Source: Aristolochia californica
Taxonomy: Eukaryota > Streptophyta > Magnoliopsida > Piperales > Aristolochiaceae
Assembly: GCA_029961685.1 (NCBI GenBank)
Contig: JARWKL010000005.1
Coordinates: 43,189,357 to 43,253,356 of the forward strand
Reading direction: 5' to 3'
DNA: 64,000 nt
Shown here: positions 35,571 through 47,433 of the stretch, one piece after another
Numbering within the stretch: the first letter of the stretch is position 1
Layout: each line of letters begins with the position of its first letter
Made by a program: the position numbers and the translations under genes
Notes under the pieces: generated by a model
Seen by the model: only the letters and a program-made list of their open reading frames with translations
The model's database searches: none
What the model was told of the DNA's origin: nothing

Positions 35571-35686
35571 AATTACAAAATCGATGGCATTGATGTAATT
35601 TTATGAAAAAACGGGGGCTTAGAATAATTTGATTCTAGGGAGCAGAGGGGGTGGAAAGACGAGAAAAGGAAAATTCGTTTCTGTAC

Positions 35687-35921
35687 CAACATCATCTGCA
35701 CATGCACAAGCCATGACTCCACGTCAGCTTCAAAATTCGTTTTTTCGAAGTTGTGGTTCACTAGAAACCGTTCGATCCCCTCAATGACGGGCTCCGCCTC
35801 ATCCAACGGTGCCTTGTGCTCGACTTCCAAGCGGATGACGTCTTCGTCTTCTCCTCGTGACTCGTGTTGTTTGAAACGTTGAATTTGTGCCGCTGCTTCC
35901 GGGCTTTCACAGAAAATGCCC
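35687..35921 (-). pseudogene. Coding-like fragment of an unrecognised gene
   Basis: On the minus strand an open frame of about 78 codons reads with balanced, protein-like composition (CESPEAAAQIQRFKQHE..., APLDEAEPVIEGIERFLVNH, FEADVESWLVHVQ). It is bounded upstream by an in-frame stop just before a possible acceptor and downstream by a possible donor (TTG|GTACAG at 35686). It has no in-frame ATG upstream of HVQ, so it is either an internal exon or a gene relic. No neighbouring exons of the same protein were found. I do not recognise the family. Confidence 0.3.
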
Positions 35922-35979
35922 TATCGGTCCTCCGAAATTTAGATGGTTATATTTGTGTTTCATTTAATTAGAAGCAGCG

Positions 35980-36050
35980 GCCCTTATAGCTCAGTGGTAG
36001 AGCGTCAGTCTTGTAAACTGAAGGTCCGTAGTTCGATCCTGCGTGAGGGC
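35980..36050 (+). tRNA. tRNA-Thr (anticodon TGT)
   Basis: A full cloverleaf of 71 nt can be drawn. The acceptor stem GCCCTTA pairs with TGAGGGC, the D arm is GCTC-AGTGGTA-GAGC, and the anticodon stem TCAGT/ACTGA holds loop CTTGTAA with anticodon TGT. The T arm CGTAG/CTGCG has loop TTCGATC. The A box (TAGCTCAGTGG) and B box (AGTTCGATCCT) are intact. No intron and no encoded CCA. Confidence 0.95.
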
Positions 36051-37176
36051 AAGAACTCATACATAGTCATTCTATTTTAATAGACATCAATAACCATTTC
36101 TTCTTTGACCTCCCAACCAAAGGAAAATGAGGGAAATTAAGGGGATCTAAGAATCTTCCTCGTGACTCCATGGGTCCCGTCTTCCTTCCTCGTCACTCCA
36201 TTATTTCAGTTACGCAAGGACACCATACCGCACACGCAGACGCTGCCATTGAAAGAACTGTTTCAAAGTCCCACCGCTCGATGATCGATCTTTGTTTCTT
36301 ACGTCTGTCCCTTCTTACGTTTGCTTTAGCTTGTAAGGATCAAATTATCGGAACCCGAGACTCCTTCGTCATGAATAGTTTACAGTGCAGGCAGAAGTTC
36401 TTGTGTTTTTTTTTTACTGGATTTCAAGCACCTGACTAGCTGATACAGTTTATCTTTGCAGAGGAGAGGCGTTGCAGCATTCAATCGGCCATGTTTGGGT
36501 TGAGAAAGGGTATTAAATCATTTGACTAACGTCTTCCTCGACTCATCGGATTTTCTATTGCTCCTCGCTGATGTTGTCAAAAGACGAGCGCAGCAGTGAT
36601 TTGGAGTTTTTTATTTTAATGGTTAATAGCCAATTAATACACTACGTGTATTTTGGATTGAGCTTTTAGACGTGTTCTATTATTTCTTTCTCTCATTGTT
36701 TCTATTAGGGGAAGCATAATTGCAAGAGACAAACATTTACATTGAGACATAGGCTGCAACTCAGTTTATCTTTTTCTAAACGGAGGTTGTTTAGTTGGTT
36801 GCCCACCAACTTCAGCGGACTGCAAGTTTACAAAATTAAACCACATTATACTCCACAGCCGCCGTAGAAGGAACCGGAATCACAGCTCGCAAGTTATCGT
36901 CCGGTGCATTTTATTTACATTATCTCTTCTCAATTGTCGTCCTCCGCTGGTAATCCCCAAGAAATTTCATCGATTACAATTTACACGCATTTGATAACCG
37001 GGTTAATCGGAACATGTTTCCGGTTATTCTAGGCTTGCCGCTTTTCCGTTTTTGAAGTGAAATGATTTTCTGAATATGCTGTCACAGCGTCAGTCTCTTC
37101 TCTCTTGTCGTCTTCCACTTTATTTGTATCGACTTTAGAGCGGCAACCCTGGTCCCAAACGCCTCTGACTATTAGA
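36051..37176. other. Spacer and upstream region of NPC1
   Basis: No gene is recognised. The right-hand part is the likely promoter and 5' leader of the plus-strand NPC1 gene. Confidence 0.35.
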
Positions 37177-40100
37177 ATGGATTTCGGTTCTTTTCGTCTT
37201 CCTGGAGCTATGGGTTCCCCGTTAGTTGGCAGACAAGGCATGGATTACCGGCTGGTTTTCCGGTTTCTCTTTGTCTTCAGCTTGGTAGCGTTCTCCGACT
37301 GCGTTGAGTTCGGCAAAAGGAAGCATGAAATCAAAGGCCCGATTAAAACTCTTGTGGTTTTGGTCATGGAGAACCGCTCCTTCGATCATATGCTCGGCTG
37401 GTTGAAGTCCACCAGGCCGGAAATCGATGGCCTGACGGGAGCAGAGTCGAATCGTTTTGTGGTATCTGACCCCAGCTCGCCGGAGATATTCGTCGCTGAT
37501 GATGCGGAGTTCGTGGATTCCGACCCTGGTCACTCTTTTCAAGCTATCCGGGAGCAGATTTTCGGGTCCAACGATACTTCGGCAAGACCTGCACCCATGA
37601 CGGGTTTTGCTCAACAGGCGGAGGGGATGGCTCCAGGGTTAGCCAAAACTGTTATGAGCGGCTTCAAGCCTGAGGTTTTACCGATTTATGCTGCTCTCGC
37701 GAACAATTTCGCTGTTTTCGATCGGTGGTTTGCGTCGGTGCCGGCCTCCACTCAGCCGAACAGGTTTTACGTCCACTCCGCGACGTCTCACGGTGCTTCT
37801 AGCAATGTCCGGAAGGACCTCATTCACGGGTTCCCGCAGAAAACTATTTTTGATTCGCTGGACGAGAACGACCTCAGCTTCGGGATTTACTACCAGAACA
37901 TCCCCGCCACCCTGTTCTTCAAGAGCCTCCGGAAGCTGAAGCACGTATTCAAGTTCCATAGTTACAATCTCACATTTAAATTGCATGCTAAATTGGGTAA
38001 ATTGCCGAACTATGCGGTGATAGAGCAGAGGTACTTTGATGTTGCGGCATTTCCGGCTAACGACGATCATCCTTCTCACGATGTGGCTCTCGGGCAGAAA
38101 CTGGTGAAGGAGGTGTATGAGACGTTGAGGTCGAGTCCGCAGTGGAACGAGACGGCATTGCTCATCACCTACGATGAGCATGGAGGATTTTATGATCATG
38201 TGCCCACTCCAGTCTCAGACGTTCCGAACCCGGATGGGATTATTGGACCCGATCCCTTTTACTTCAGATTTGACCGGTTGGGTGTCCGGGTGCCGACTAT
38301 TCTGGTCTCGCCGTGGATTGAGAAGGGAACAGGTTAGTTTCTCTGTGAATTATGTCGCTACTTCTTTTGTATGTATTTGTTAATTGTACCTCTCTAAAAC
38401 ATTCTACTTGTTTGATTTATCTGTCTAGTCTTCAGAAGAACAGAAACTGAATGTATTGCATCAGTTCTTGCTTACTCTGCCATCCATTCTATCCTTTTGA
38501 TGCGTATTTGCCTGCTTTGATTTGTGTTCCCAAACTGCATTAGCATCTCAACTCTGAAATATAAGTTGGAAGGATAAGGAAATGGACTTCTTCCAGTGTT
38601 AGTTATAGTTATGTACTGCAACTGAACAAAAAAGGAGCCTGTCTTGTATGACTTGTACCTATTGTTGCTGGCCCTATGCCTGATTGTTTACAGTGCTATG
38701 TTCTACTGATCAGTTTGGATTACTTGTGTTCCTCACGAGCTTTGGAAATGCTGCAGACCAACTGAGTATCTTTTTTGAGTTGTTTTTATTGTTTTGTTCT
38801 GGGTCATTAGTATGTGTAGTTGTCTGGTTGCTATAAAACAAACATCTGATGTGCTTGTCATGTTTGGCTATGATCACTTAAACCAAAACATAATATGGGG
38901 ACCTGGGCTTCTCTACATATCAACAGCTATCGAGAGCATTCCTTTTCTAGTGGGACCTTTGAAAAATGTCACTAGATGTCTCTTTGCATCACTATTGGTC
39001 AACTTTTAAGCTTAAAGACAGGGAACAGCTCTCACTGACTTCTTCTATTTCATGCCCCCTTTTTTTTTATAATTATATCCTCTGTTGCTCTCCATTCTGT
39101 GCTTGAAGTTCATTACACCTTGTAAGCATAAAGTGCTAGTGAATGGAAATCATTCTTACAGTTATTTAAGTTTTATGGAGAGGGTGGGGCACATGAACTC
39201 TTGATGATTCTCTGTGCTTATGCTGCTTATTATCTAATTATGTGTAACTGTCTTCACCCATTTCTTTTAAATTTCACATGCCCATTATGGGCTACTCTGG
39301 GTGTTCTAATTTGATTCTCTCTCTTTCTTGCACACTTAAAATATTTTGAACTTTTATCTACAATTCTGGTATTCTGATTCTTATGAATTTATTGGCAGTA
39401 ATTCATGAGCCTAATGAGCCCACCCCTAGTTCCCATTTCGAGCATTCATCTGTACCTGCAACTGTGAAGAAGCTTTTCAATCTCAACTCAAATTTTCTAA
39501 CAAAGAGGGATGCTTGGGCTGGGACATTCCAGAGCTACTTCTCTCTCCGTAAAACTCCACGGACTGATTGTCCAGGTATGTATCTACTCTCTGATTTTGC
39601 TTGCTTCTGTTTACTTGTTATATAGCTCCTTGCATCCTATGATATAAAATGCAGATGACATGCTGCTTGAGTCATTTCTCACCTCTCAAGCAATTTTGTG
39701 AAGAATAAAGGCACGGTGTAACTGAGATCCCTAACAGGGGTGGATGTTACAGAAACTTGATACATATCAGGTTCCTAAAATCTGATATGTATTGGATGTT
39801 TCGTGTTATGTGACACTTGTAACATTTTGCTGTGACATTTGTGGATGCCTGTAATGTCTCCTCCAAAATCTAAGCCGTTTCAGACATTACTCATAACTTT
39901 CATGGATATAACCCACCTTTGCCCACTAGACACTCGTCAGAGCATGACCCTTCTTCCTTGCAGAAACATGGGTTTACCGAGATATGTTGATCGACCATTC
40001 ACCATCTTGCACGACGATTTCCATATTCTGAGTGCTTCTTATCTGACAATCAGTGAAATTTGTCCTTGAATGCAGAAAAACTTCCTGAGGTAGTGAAACC

Positions 40101-40392
40101 ACTGAGGCCATCAGGTCCAAGGGAAGATGTCTCCCTGTCCGAGTTCCAGGAAGAGCTCATTCAGTTAGCATCTCAGCTGAATGGCCACCATGTCCTGAAT
40201 GCATACCCAGACATCGGTAAGTCGATGACTGTGGCTCAGGCCAACCAATATGCAGAGAATGCAGTAGCTCGGTTCTTGGAAGCTGGTAGAACTGCTCTTA
40301 GAGCTGGAGCAAATGAATCTGCCATTGTTACCATGAGGCCCTCCCTCACAAGCAGAACAGCAGGATCCTCCTCGTTGTCTCAGAGCAGTTGA
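37177..40392 (+). CDS. NPC1: Non-specific phospholipase C, NPC1 type
   Basis: Exons 37177-38332, 39399-39575 and 40076-40392 join in phase to 549 aa. If translation starts at the later ATG at 37240, the product is 528 aa, closer to the ~530 aa of the family, and it then begins with a typical signal peptide ([18 protein letters not shown]). I consider that start more likely. Phosphoesterase motifs: [11 protein letters not shown] near the N terminus, [45 protein letters not shown] and [15 protein letters not shown], whose acidic and His residues form the catalytic site. The C-terminal part continues [16 protein letters not shown] and [11 protein letters not shown]. NPCs hydrolyse phosphatidylcholine and related lipids to diacylglycerol, acting in phosphate starvation, heat and lipid signalling. 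The wording is closest to Arabidopsis NPC1 (At1g07230) as I recall it. Intron 1 is about 1.07 kb and unremarkable. Confidence 0.94.
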
Positions 40393-41213
40393 TTCTTTCC
40401 TAGAAGACCTACCTGGACTTCATTGACACGCACATGTACATATCTGAATTGTCTCTGGAGAAGGGCTGTCACGATCTATATCTGTGATCTCCCCTTCTTC
40501 TTCATTGGTTTCTGTAAATGATGTGTACAAAGGGTTGATTTCTTTGTTTGCTTGGAAATCTCTGCATGTAAAGTGGAATAATAATGATTAAATTTTTAGT
40601 TTTTATTTTCTTTTCCATGGAGTTCCAGACCTGGTCAAATTTTATACGAGTAATTTTAAAATTATACCTATATAAGGAAAAAACTTTTTTCCAACCCAAA
40701 ACCCCTGGCCATCCCAAGAGCGGACCGTATCCGGCCCTATCCGGCCCACTTAGGATGGCAACAGTGGCATTGGGGGTATTACAGTCTTTTCACAAGAATA
40801 AGCTCTCCCTGCGTCTTAAACAAATCATAGATCAAGCTTGGCCTCACTCGCAGCATGTTAACCAAACTGCTCATGGCTCATTTAATCATCTAATAAGTCT
40901 ATTTTATCTGGCAAGTTGAATCATAGAGTGGCTTTTGGTCCAGAGAGGCCGAGAAGAAACCCCTTCGAGCGTTCCGAACGGAGGCGATCGACCTCCTACT
41001 GCAATTTCCCCATTTCTTGCAGTTTCTTTATCCTGCTTAAAAAGTAATTGACCATGGAAAATTGAGGAACGACTGATTTACGTAAACGCAAAGAAGTCTC
41101 TGATTCATCGGGGAGGTTTAGAGCTCTACCTGGTGCAGAGTGGAGAGGAAGAAGAGATTGATTGCCCTAACTTGCGGTAAGAAATTATGTTGCCCGGGTT
41201 GTAGGATTTGAAA
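40393..41213. other. NPC1 3' UTR, spacer and ATE1 promoter/leader
   Basis: Tandem plus-strand genes are separated by about 820 bp. No other gene is seen. Confidence 0.4.
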
Positions 41214-44200
41214 ATGGCGGAGAATCTCAGTAGTGAAGCGAGCAGTAGCAGTAGCATCGGAAGAGGTGAAAGCGTCGTAACCGATCATGGCCGGAGGAGG
41301 AGCTCTTGCGGTTACTGCAAATCCGGTGGCTACTCCAGTCTATCTCACGGTTATATTTTCTTCTTTCTTTTTCTTTCTTCCATTGCATTTCCCTTTTTAC
41401 TGGTGCTATATCAGATTTTTTAAAAAAAAAAAAAGAAAAATTTATGGGGAGAAAATTTATTAAGAAAGAGAAACAGCTAAGGGAGATTAACAGTCAAAAC
41501 AAAGCCTTGGAGAGAGACCCCTTCTTTAGCAAGGTATCTGCCAAGCATTACACCACGAAACAGAAATGCATCGTGAAAGTTCGATAATCTGATCAGAATG
41601 GTTATATCAGATATATGTACTATAAGATTCGATTCCGAAGATGGCAATTGAAATTTATAAATTCTTTTTTATTGCAATGTTTTGGTTTGTAATTCTGGAA
41701 GATCTTATAAAACTTTCTGGAACTGACGCAGATTGGAATTTGGAATTTTAGGCTTTGACGAGCAGACAATTATTTTTACTATTTCGGTATTATGTCAAAT
41801 TACCTTGCAGACGTTTGGCACATCGAGTTTCTTGAATGCTCATTTGATTTCATTGAGTAGATATTACACGAACCGATCAGATGAACTTACAGCTGTTTAT
41901 TGCTCTACTCTGTGATTAGGATTTATTTAATTCTCTTAATCAAGTGAAAACAACATGGTTCATTTGTTAAGTAGAATTTGTTTCATGAAATTGCTAATAC
42001 TGACTATTAATCAAATTACATTCACGGTGGAACTTTATCGTTTACCTTAGGAAATCAACTGCTTGGTTATCTGTTCTGGGTTCATGAATTGAGGCTATGA
42101 ATGTAATTCTGAATGTCTTGGCTTTACCTGGCGGTGACAAAATTTTGTTTCTCTGTTTACAGTTTGTGCTAAAGTATCTTTCCTTAGTGAGTCATATGGT
42201 TAAGGATGTTTCTTTTGAGGTGGCATTGCTAGTGGTTTCCATCTCATATATTAAGTGTTACTTTTGTGTTCTAAGTGTCTGTTCAATTGTTCTGATGTCC
42301 TGTCAAAGAAATTGCTTTTGCAGGTATATGGGCCCATAGCATCACTGTTGATGACTACCAAGGTTGGTAACTTAAACTATTCCATATTTTTCTGAATGAT
42401 CATTCCACTCATGCATCCCTACAGAAGTTAGTTATAATTGCCAAAACCTTGGCTATCGTAATAAATAACTGACTTAGAAAATCAGTTGACACTGATATGT
42501 TGGAGTCCATTAGTGCACAAAACCAAGACTTTCAGTCATTTTAATATTCTCTTTACATCAATGCTTGAAGAAGTAGAAGTAGATCACATTTAGCCTACTG
42601 AAATTATTATAGGTGTCTGAAGATATTCATATACTAGATTGCCCATTAACTATATTCTTGCTAGCGAGTTACTTAATCTAGTCTTTCTTTTGTTTACCGA
42701 TGGCATTTTTGTGGAACCCACCCTGACCTGACCCGCTAAAGAAGGGGATGGATTTCTCATCGTATCCTGCAAGGCAGGAATGGATTTCCCTTGAAAAGCC
42801 TGTATGCGGTAGGATCAGGCACTGGGTTTGTCCTAAAAACCCAACTCGAGGTATATAAAAGTTATGTTTTATTTTAAAATATACCCTTAGTTGAGTTTAG
42901 ATGACAAGTAAAAAAAAAAAAAAATTATCAAAAATTTAGGAGGTCATAAATTAAAAAAACGAAAACTTGTGATGAGGGACTTTGATTGAGCGGGGATGGA
43001 GCAGGCAGGTCCGTGGGGACCCAATGGGATTTGTCAGGATGGGGCAGGGATGGGGTTTGGGCACAGTTTTATGGGGCAGATATAGGGTTGGAAATTTAAC
43101 CTTGTTGAGGGGTTTATGTGGAGATGGGTTTATGGGGCAGGGTTGGATTTCTCGAAACCTGACTTTGATCTGACCTATTGCCATCCCTATTTTGAACTTG
43201 ATGAAACAAGTAAAAATGCTCAATTTTGATCAACACCTTGGTGTTGGGCCAAAAGCATTTGGAAAATCGTCGAGTCGTGCATTATTCTGTATTTCTTATA
43301 TATTCTCCTTATTCTCTTTGCCCCTGCTTATAGAGCTGTTGGACCATGGCTGGAGGAGATCTGGTTCTTTCCTATACAAACCAGAGATGGAAAGCACATG
43401 CTGCCCATCATATACTATCCGGCTCAAGGCAGAAAATTTCATGCCCTCAAAAGAGCAACTACGTGTATACAGACGAATGCAAAGGTATGTTATTTTTATT
43501 TGTATTTTCATGTAGATTTTGACTCTTTTACATTCGGGTATATCGATTCCTATCTTTGGACATTGCTGATTCAAAACCGTCAAGTTTTCTTGGCTTTATG
43601 AGTGTTATTGTCTCTATATTGATTTGTTCTTGAATTGGAATATATATCATTGATAAAAATTTGGTTAACTCAATTAAAGACTTGACATCAGTTCTGGTTG
43701 ATGTACAGATTCTTAGATGGTGTATACACTGCAAAGAAATCTCACCACTGTAAAGATGACCCGACATTAGTACTTAGTGCTTCTTCTAGTGTAAATGTCA
43801 GAGAATCATCTGCCAAGGACCTCTTCGATAAAAGTAAAGGGGAATATAATAATGATCACTATATTCATTATTTATCAAACAAAATTGATTCTGCCGTTAG
43901 TGTATCCATAGAAAGAGGTGAATTGCCATCAGGCATCTGCTTACCTAAGGCTGTTGTTAAAAAGGTTACTCAACAAACAAAGAAGAAGATAAGCAAGATA
44001 TCTGGGGATCTATTATACACAAGCAGTGTAAGTTTTCAGATAGCCGCCGCCTTAAGGCGTCACCTGTCATCAAACAAGCAGGATTGCCAATTTGAGTTAT
44101 TAGAAAAATCTGCTACTCAACATGGTCAGTTTTTTGAGTTCTCACCAACAGTTATTGCAGAAAAGCTTGCAAGCTTATTAGAACAGCTGGGAGACTATCC

Positions 44201-46462
44201 TGGAGTATCAGTTAAAGCCTGCAATGGGCACCTTAATTTTTATTCTTCCGACTATTCCAATGCTTCTGATGAAATGCCCACAAAACTGGATGTGGCCAAT
44301 CAATCACCAAATGCCTGTGCACGAAATGCCAAACGAGGTCATTTAACCAATACCGGCATAAATAGTCCAGCAAAAAGACGTAGACTTGAAATTCGTTTGA
44401 AAAGGTCAAGCTTTGATCCTGAGGAGTATGCCCTGTACAAAAAATATCAGATAAAAGTGCATAATGATAGGCCAGATCATGTCAAAGAAAGCTCTTATAG
44501 AAATTTTTTGGTGGACACTCCCATAATATTTGTTCCCTCAACTGGTACAAGTTCTGTGCCACCTTTTGGATTTGGCTCTTTCCATCAGCAATATTTGGTT
44601 GATGGGAAGCTTATCGCAGTTGGTGTGGTTGACATCCTTCCCAGATGTTTATCAAGTAAGTATTTGTTCTGGGACCCAGACTTGTCTTTTCTATCATTAG
44701 GGAAGTACACAGCCCTACAGGAAATTGAGTGGGTTAGGGATGCACAAGTCCATTGTCCAAGTCTCCAGTACTACTATCTTGGCTATTATATTCACTCCTG
44801 CAGCAAAATGAGATACAAAGCTGCATATAGCCCCTCTGAACTTCTCTGTCCTGTTCGTTACCAGTAAGTTTCTGTTCTTCTCAGAGTTTTTGGATCTACA
44901 GGATTTCTTTCTAGTAGAAAGTCAATATCTCTACATTGAAACATTTTGTCATGTATTCTACAGGTGGGTTCGCTTTGACATTGTGAAGCCTTTACTTGAT
45001 AAAAAACCGTATGTTATATTGTCAGATTTTATGAAGCCAGCAAATGGGACATCTCCTCAGCTACTTCTGGAAGATTTCTCCGTAAACTCATCTGCTGACC
45101 ATGAAGTAATGGGCATGAGCGGATCATCCAGTGACGAAGATGTGGGAATGGAACCTGATATCCGTGGTTCAGATATAGGAGTTGATGAGGGATTTGGCAC
45201 AGAAACCAGAGAAGTAGCATCTATAGAAGAGCTAAACGGTGATGTCAGTGAGATTGTGATTGAATTAAATGGTACTCGTGTGAGATTCAAGGTATGTATC
45301 TGTCTTTTAATTTTCATTCATGTTACAGATCAAAAATATTAACTGGTGGTGTTAAAGTGTTTTATCTTAATGTAAAATCATCCATAGCTCTGCACTTGTG
45401 GATCTGTCCTGTCCTTGTAGCCATTTTTCATTTGGCATGGGGAAAAGCCATTTTTCATTTGGGAGGGCGCTGTACTTCTTTTGCTTATCTCTCAATCTAA
45501 TGGCGGATTATTTGTTTTTCTTTCATTTACTTGGTATCTTACTAGCAGTTAATTTGTTTGCTGTTCAAATAGTATTTAATATAAATGTTATGCATCGAGA
45601 GGTATTAAGAAAACAGAGGAATCAAGTTGAGAAACTTCGTGAGTATTAGTTCTTAAAGTCTGTTTTATTAGAGAACCAAAAATGCGGGTTTGTTGTGAGA
45701 CTTGTTAAAGTCAAGCGCTTTCTTCTTGACTCGGCTGAGTGAAATGTGAGGATGGACATCTGATCTTCGTTTAGTTTTTATTTCTCAATTAGATGTGGCT
45801 ATCAGGGGCAGTTGTAACTTCGAGTTTCCTTTCATGGCAGACTGTTGTAAGTAAACCCTTGACATTGTTTCTGTTCTTTGTGTTAGGAAGGAACTGTTCT
45901 TTGTGTTAGGAAGGAAATTAAGAGAACCATAACGTAACCCGTTAGATACAGCTTCAGCAGGATGATACCCAGGTGGCAAAAATTACTGCTGAAGTTGTTG
46001 CGTTCTTGCCTGTTAAGCTTTCAATTGAGGTTTTCATTATGCCGTTTGTTGGTGGTCTCCTATGATGATTGGTGTTTCAATGTGCTGTTACGATGAGAAG
46101 GGTCCTGAGGATTTGTCTAGATTGAATATAGTAGGAACTCCAGTAACAAAATTTTTCCTGCAATTTCTAAGGTTTCTATCTACTACTGTTTTTAAGATAA
46201 TAAGATAAAAGATGTCAGCATCTACTCGTATATCTGTTTGTATGCGCCCGTGGAAAAGGAAATACAAACCAAAGATTGATTATTTGTTGTTCTTTTTTAT
46301 GTGTCTTTGCTTTGATCTAATTTATGTCATCTGAAGGATCTACAACGAGCTTTTGGCCCCATCAAGGAGAAGCATCTCAAGGCGCTGGAACAACAATTGC
46401 ACAGATATACCAAGGTAGTGGGACCAGAACTTGCTAATCGCATGGTATACTCCCTCAGATAA
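41214..46462 (+). CDS. ATE1: Arginyl-tRNA--protein transferase (arginyltransferase)
   Basis: Six exons (41214-41349, 42324-42362, 43334-43484, 43709-44863, 44964-45291, 46337-46462) give 1,935 bp, 644 aa, with phases closing exactly. The N-terminal ATE domain shows the Cys motif SSCGYCKSGGYSSLSHG followed by WAHSITVDDYQ and SGSFLYKPEMESTCCPSYTI. These include the Cys residues needed in the family, partly as a metal or cluster site. The C-terminal ATE domain includes FGSFHQQYLVDGKLIAVGV, LSSKYLFWDPD, YYYLGYYIHSCSKMRYKA and SPSELLCPVRY. The enzyme moves Arg from Arg-tRNA to N-terminal Asp, Glu or oxidised Cys, creating N-degrons for the PRT6 ubiquitin ligase (oxygen and NO sensing). The last exon encodes a helical tail ending VYSLR. 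Exon 2 is only 39 bp. Intron 3 holds a G-rich repeat and intron 5 two tiny tandem duplications. Confidence 0.95.
42710..43195. repeat. Probable transposon remnant in ATE1 intron 3
   Basis: The left side (about 42715-42860) is rich in GACCTGACCC, GGATTT and TCGAGGTA motifs. The right side (about 42985-43185) repeats GGGGCAGG and ATGGGGTTT/ATGGGGCAG motifs and ends GACCTATTGCCATCCCT. Such pairs of G-rich and C-rich flanks around an AT-rich centre are common in decayed plant MITE-like elements. I could not delimit terminal repeats. Confidence 0.35.
45419..45475. repeat. ~29-bp tandem duplication in ATE1 intron 5
   Basis: AGCCATTTTTCATTTGG occurs twice, 29 bp apart. A second short duplication (GTTCTTTGTGTTAGGAAGGAA, written here as a unit of about 21 bp) lies at about 45877-45920 in the same intron. 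Confidence 0.75.
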
Positions 46463-47433
46463 GTTGTACACGTTTTCTGTAATAGCGTTTTGTTTTTATC
46501 TGTGAGCTTAAATACTGTCAGCTGTCTGTGGGCTTCAAATGAAATTCAACGAAAAAAATCTTTGGATCTTGGTAACTGCAATTTTATCTTCAGAGCTTCT
46601 ATCATTATTCAGCCTTCTTAATTTATGCTCGTCTCTTCATTCTCTCACCTCTCAAACACTGCTGCTGACGATTCTAATTTATGCTTGCTCGACTTTAGCA
46701 TAAACACTGCTGCTGTCTCTTTTATTCATTTTTAATAGGAAGCAGAAACGAGAAAAGAACTGTAAATTACAACAAAAGCATTGCAAAATGAACTTTATAA
46801 AAAGATTATATCACATTTCATGTATTTTAGTATTTTTCTCTTGGATTGTTCCCAGTTCCATCTTTTAAATGTTCTTCATTTTGTAGGTTTTTCTTTTTTT
46901 TCTCTTTGTTTTCTTCAACAGCGGTTTTATAGAAGCATTTAAACTGCAGATTTCTTCAAGGAATGGGTCTGATTCATTTTGGTCCATATGAAATTATCCA
47001 AAGAAAGCCTTGACAAAATAAGCTTGATCAGATATTCAATCCGTGGGACACTTATCCAACCTTTCTCCAATCTAATTTTAAGCCTAAAAATGTAAATAAC
47101 ACTTACTGATTAACTAAAATGTAATACTTTTATTATATAATATTTCTAAAATACATCAATTTATATTAAATAGAGATCCTAATGATTTAATTTATTACCC
47201 ATAACATATTTGTCTACCAGTTGGAAATTTCCATGGATGTACTGAAGTTGTCCACGCTCGTGCAAGGAAGCATAATAATTTGGTAGGGAAAGTTGAGATA
47301 CCAAACAGTAAAGATAAGATTGCAAATGCTGTTTCTGAATTTCCCCAAGAATCAGATCGTTCAATGGCAACCATAACAGCAGAGAAGAATGTACAGTTCA
47401 ATAGTTGAATGCACTCCCAGTCACATTGCCTAG
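46463..47433. other. Convergent 3' spacer between ATE1 and the Yippee gene
   Basis: The genes converge here, so the stretch should contain both 3' UTRs. The part at 47080-47180 is very AT-rich. No further gene is seen. Confidence 0.4.

Noticed and set aside
37222..38199. Long minus-strand open frames of 130 and 173 codons
   Set aside because: They are antisense to NPC1 exon 1, with no domain and no splice support.
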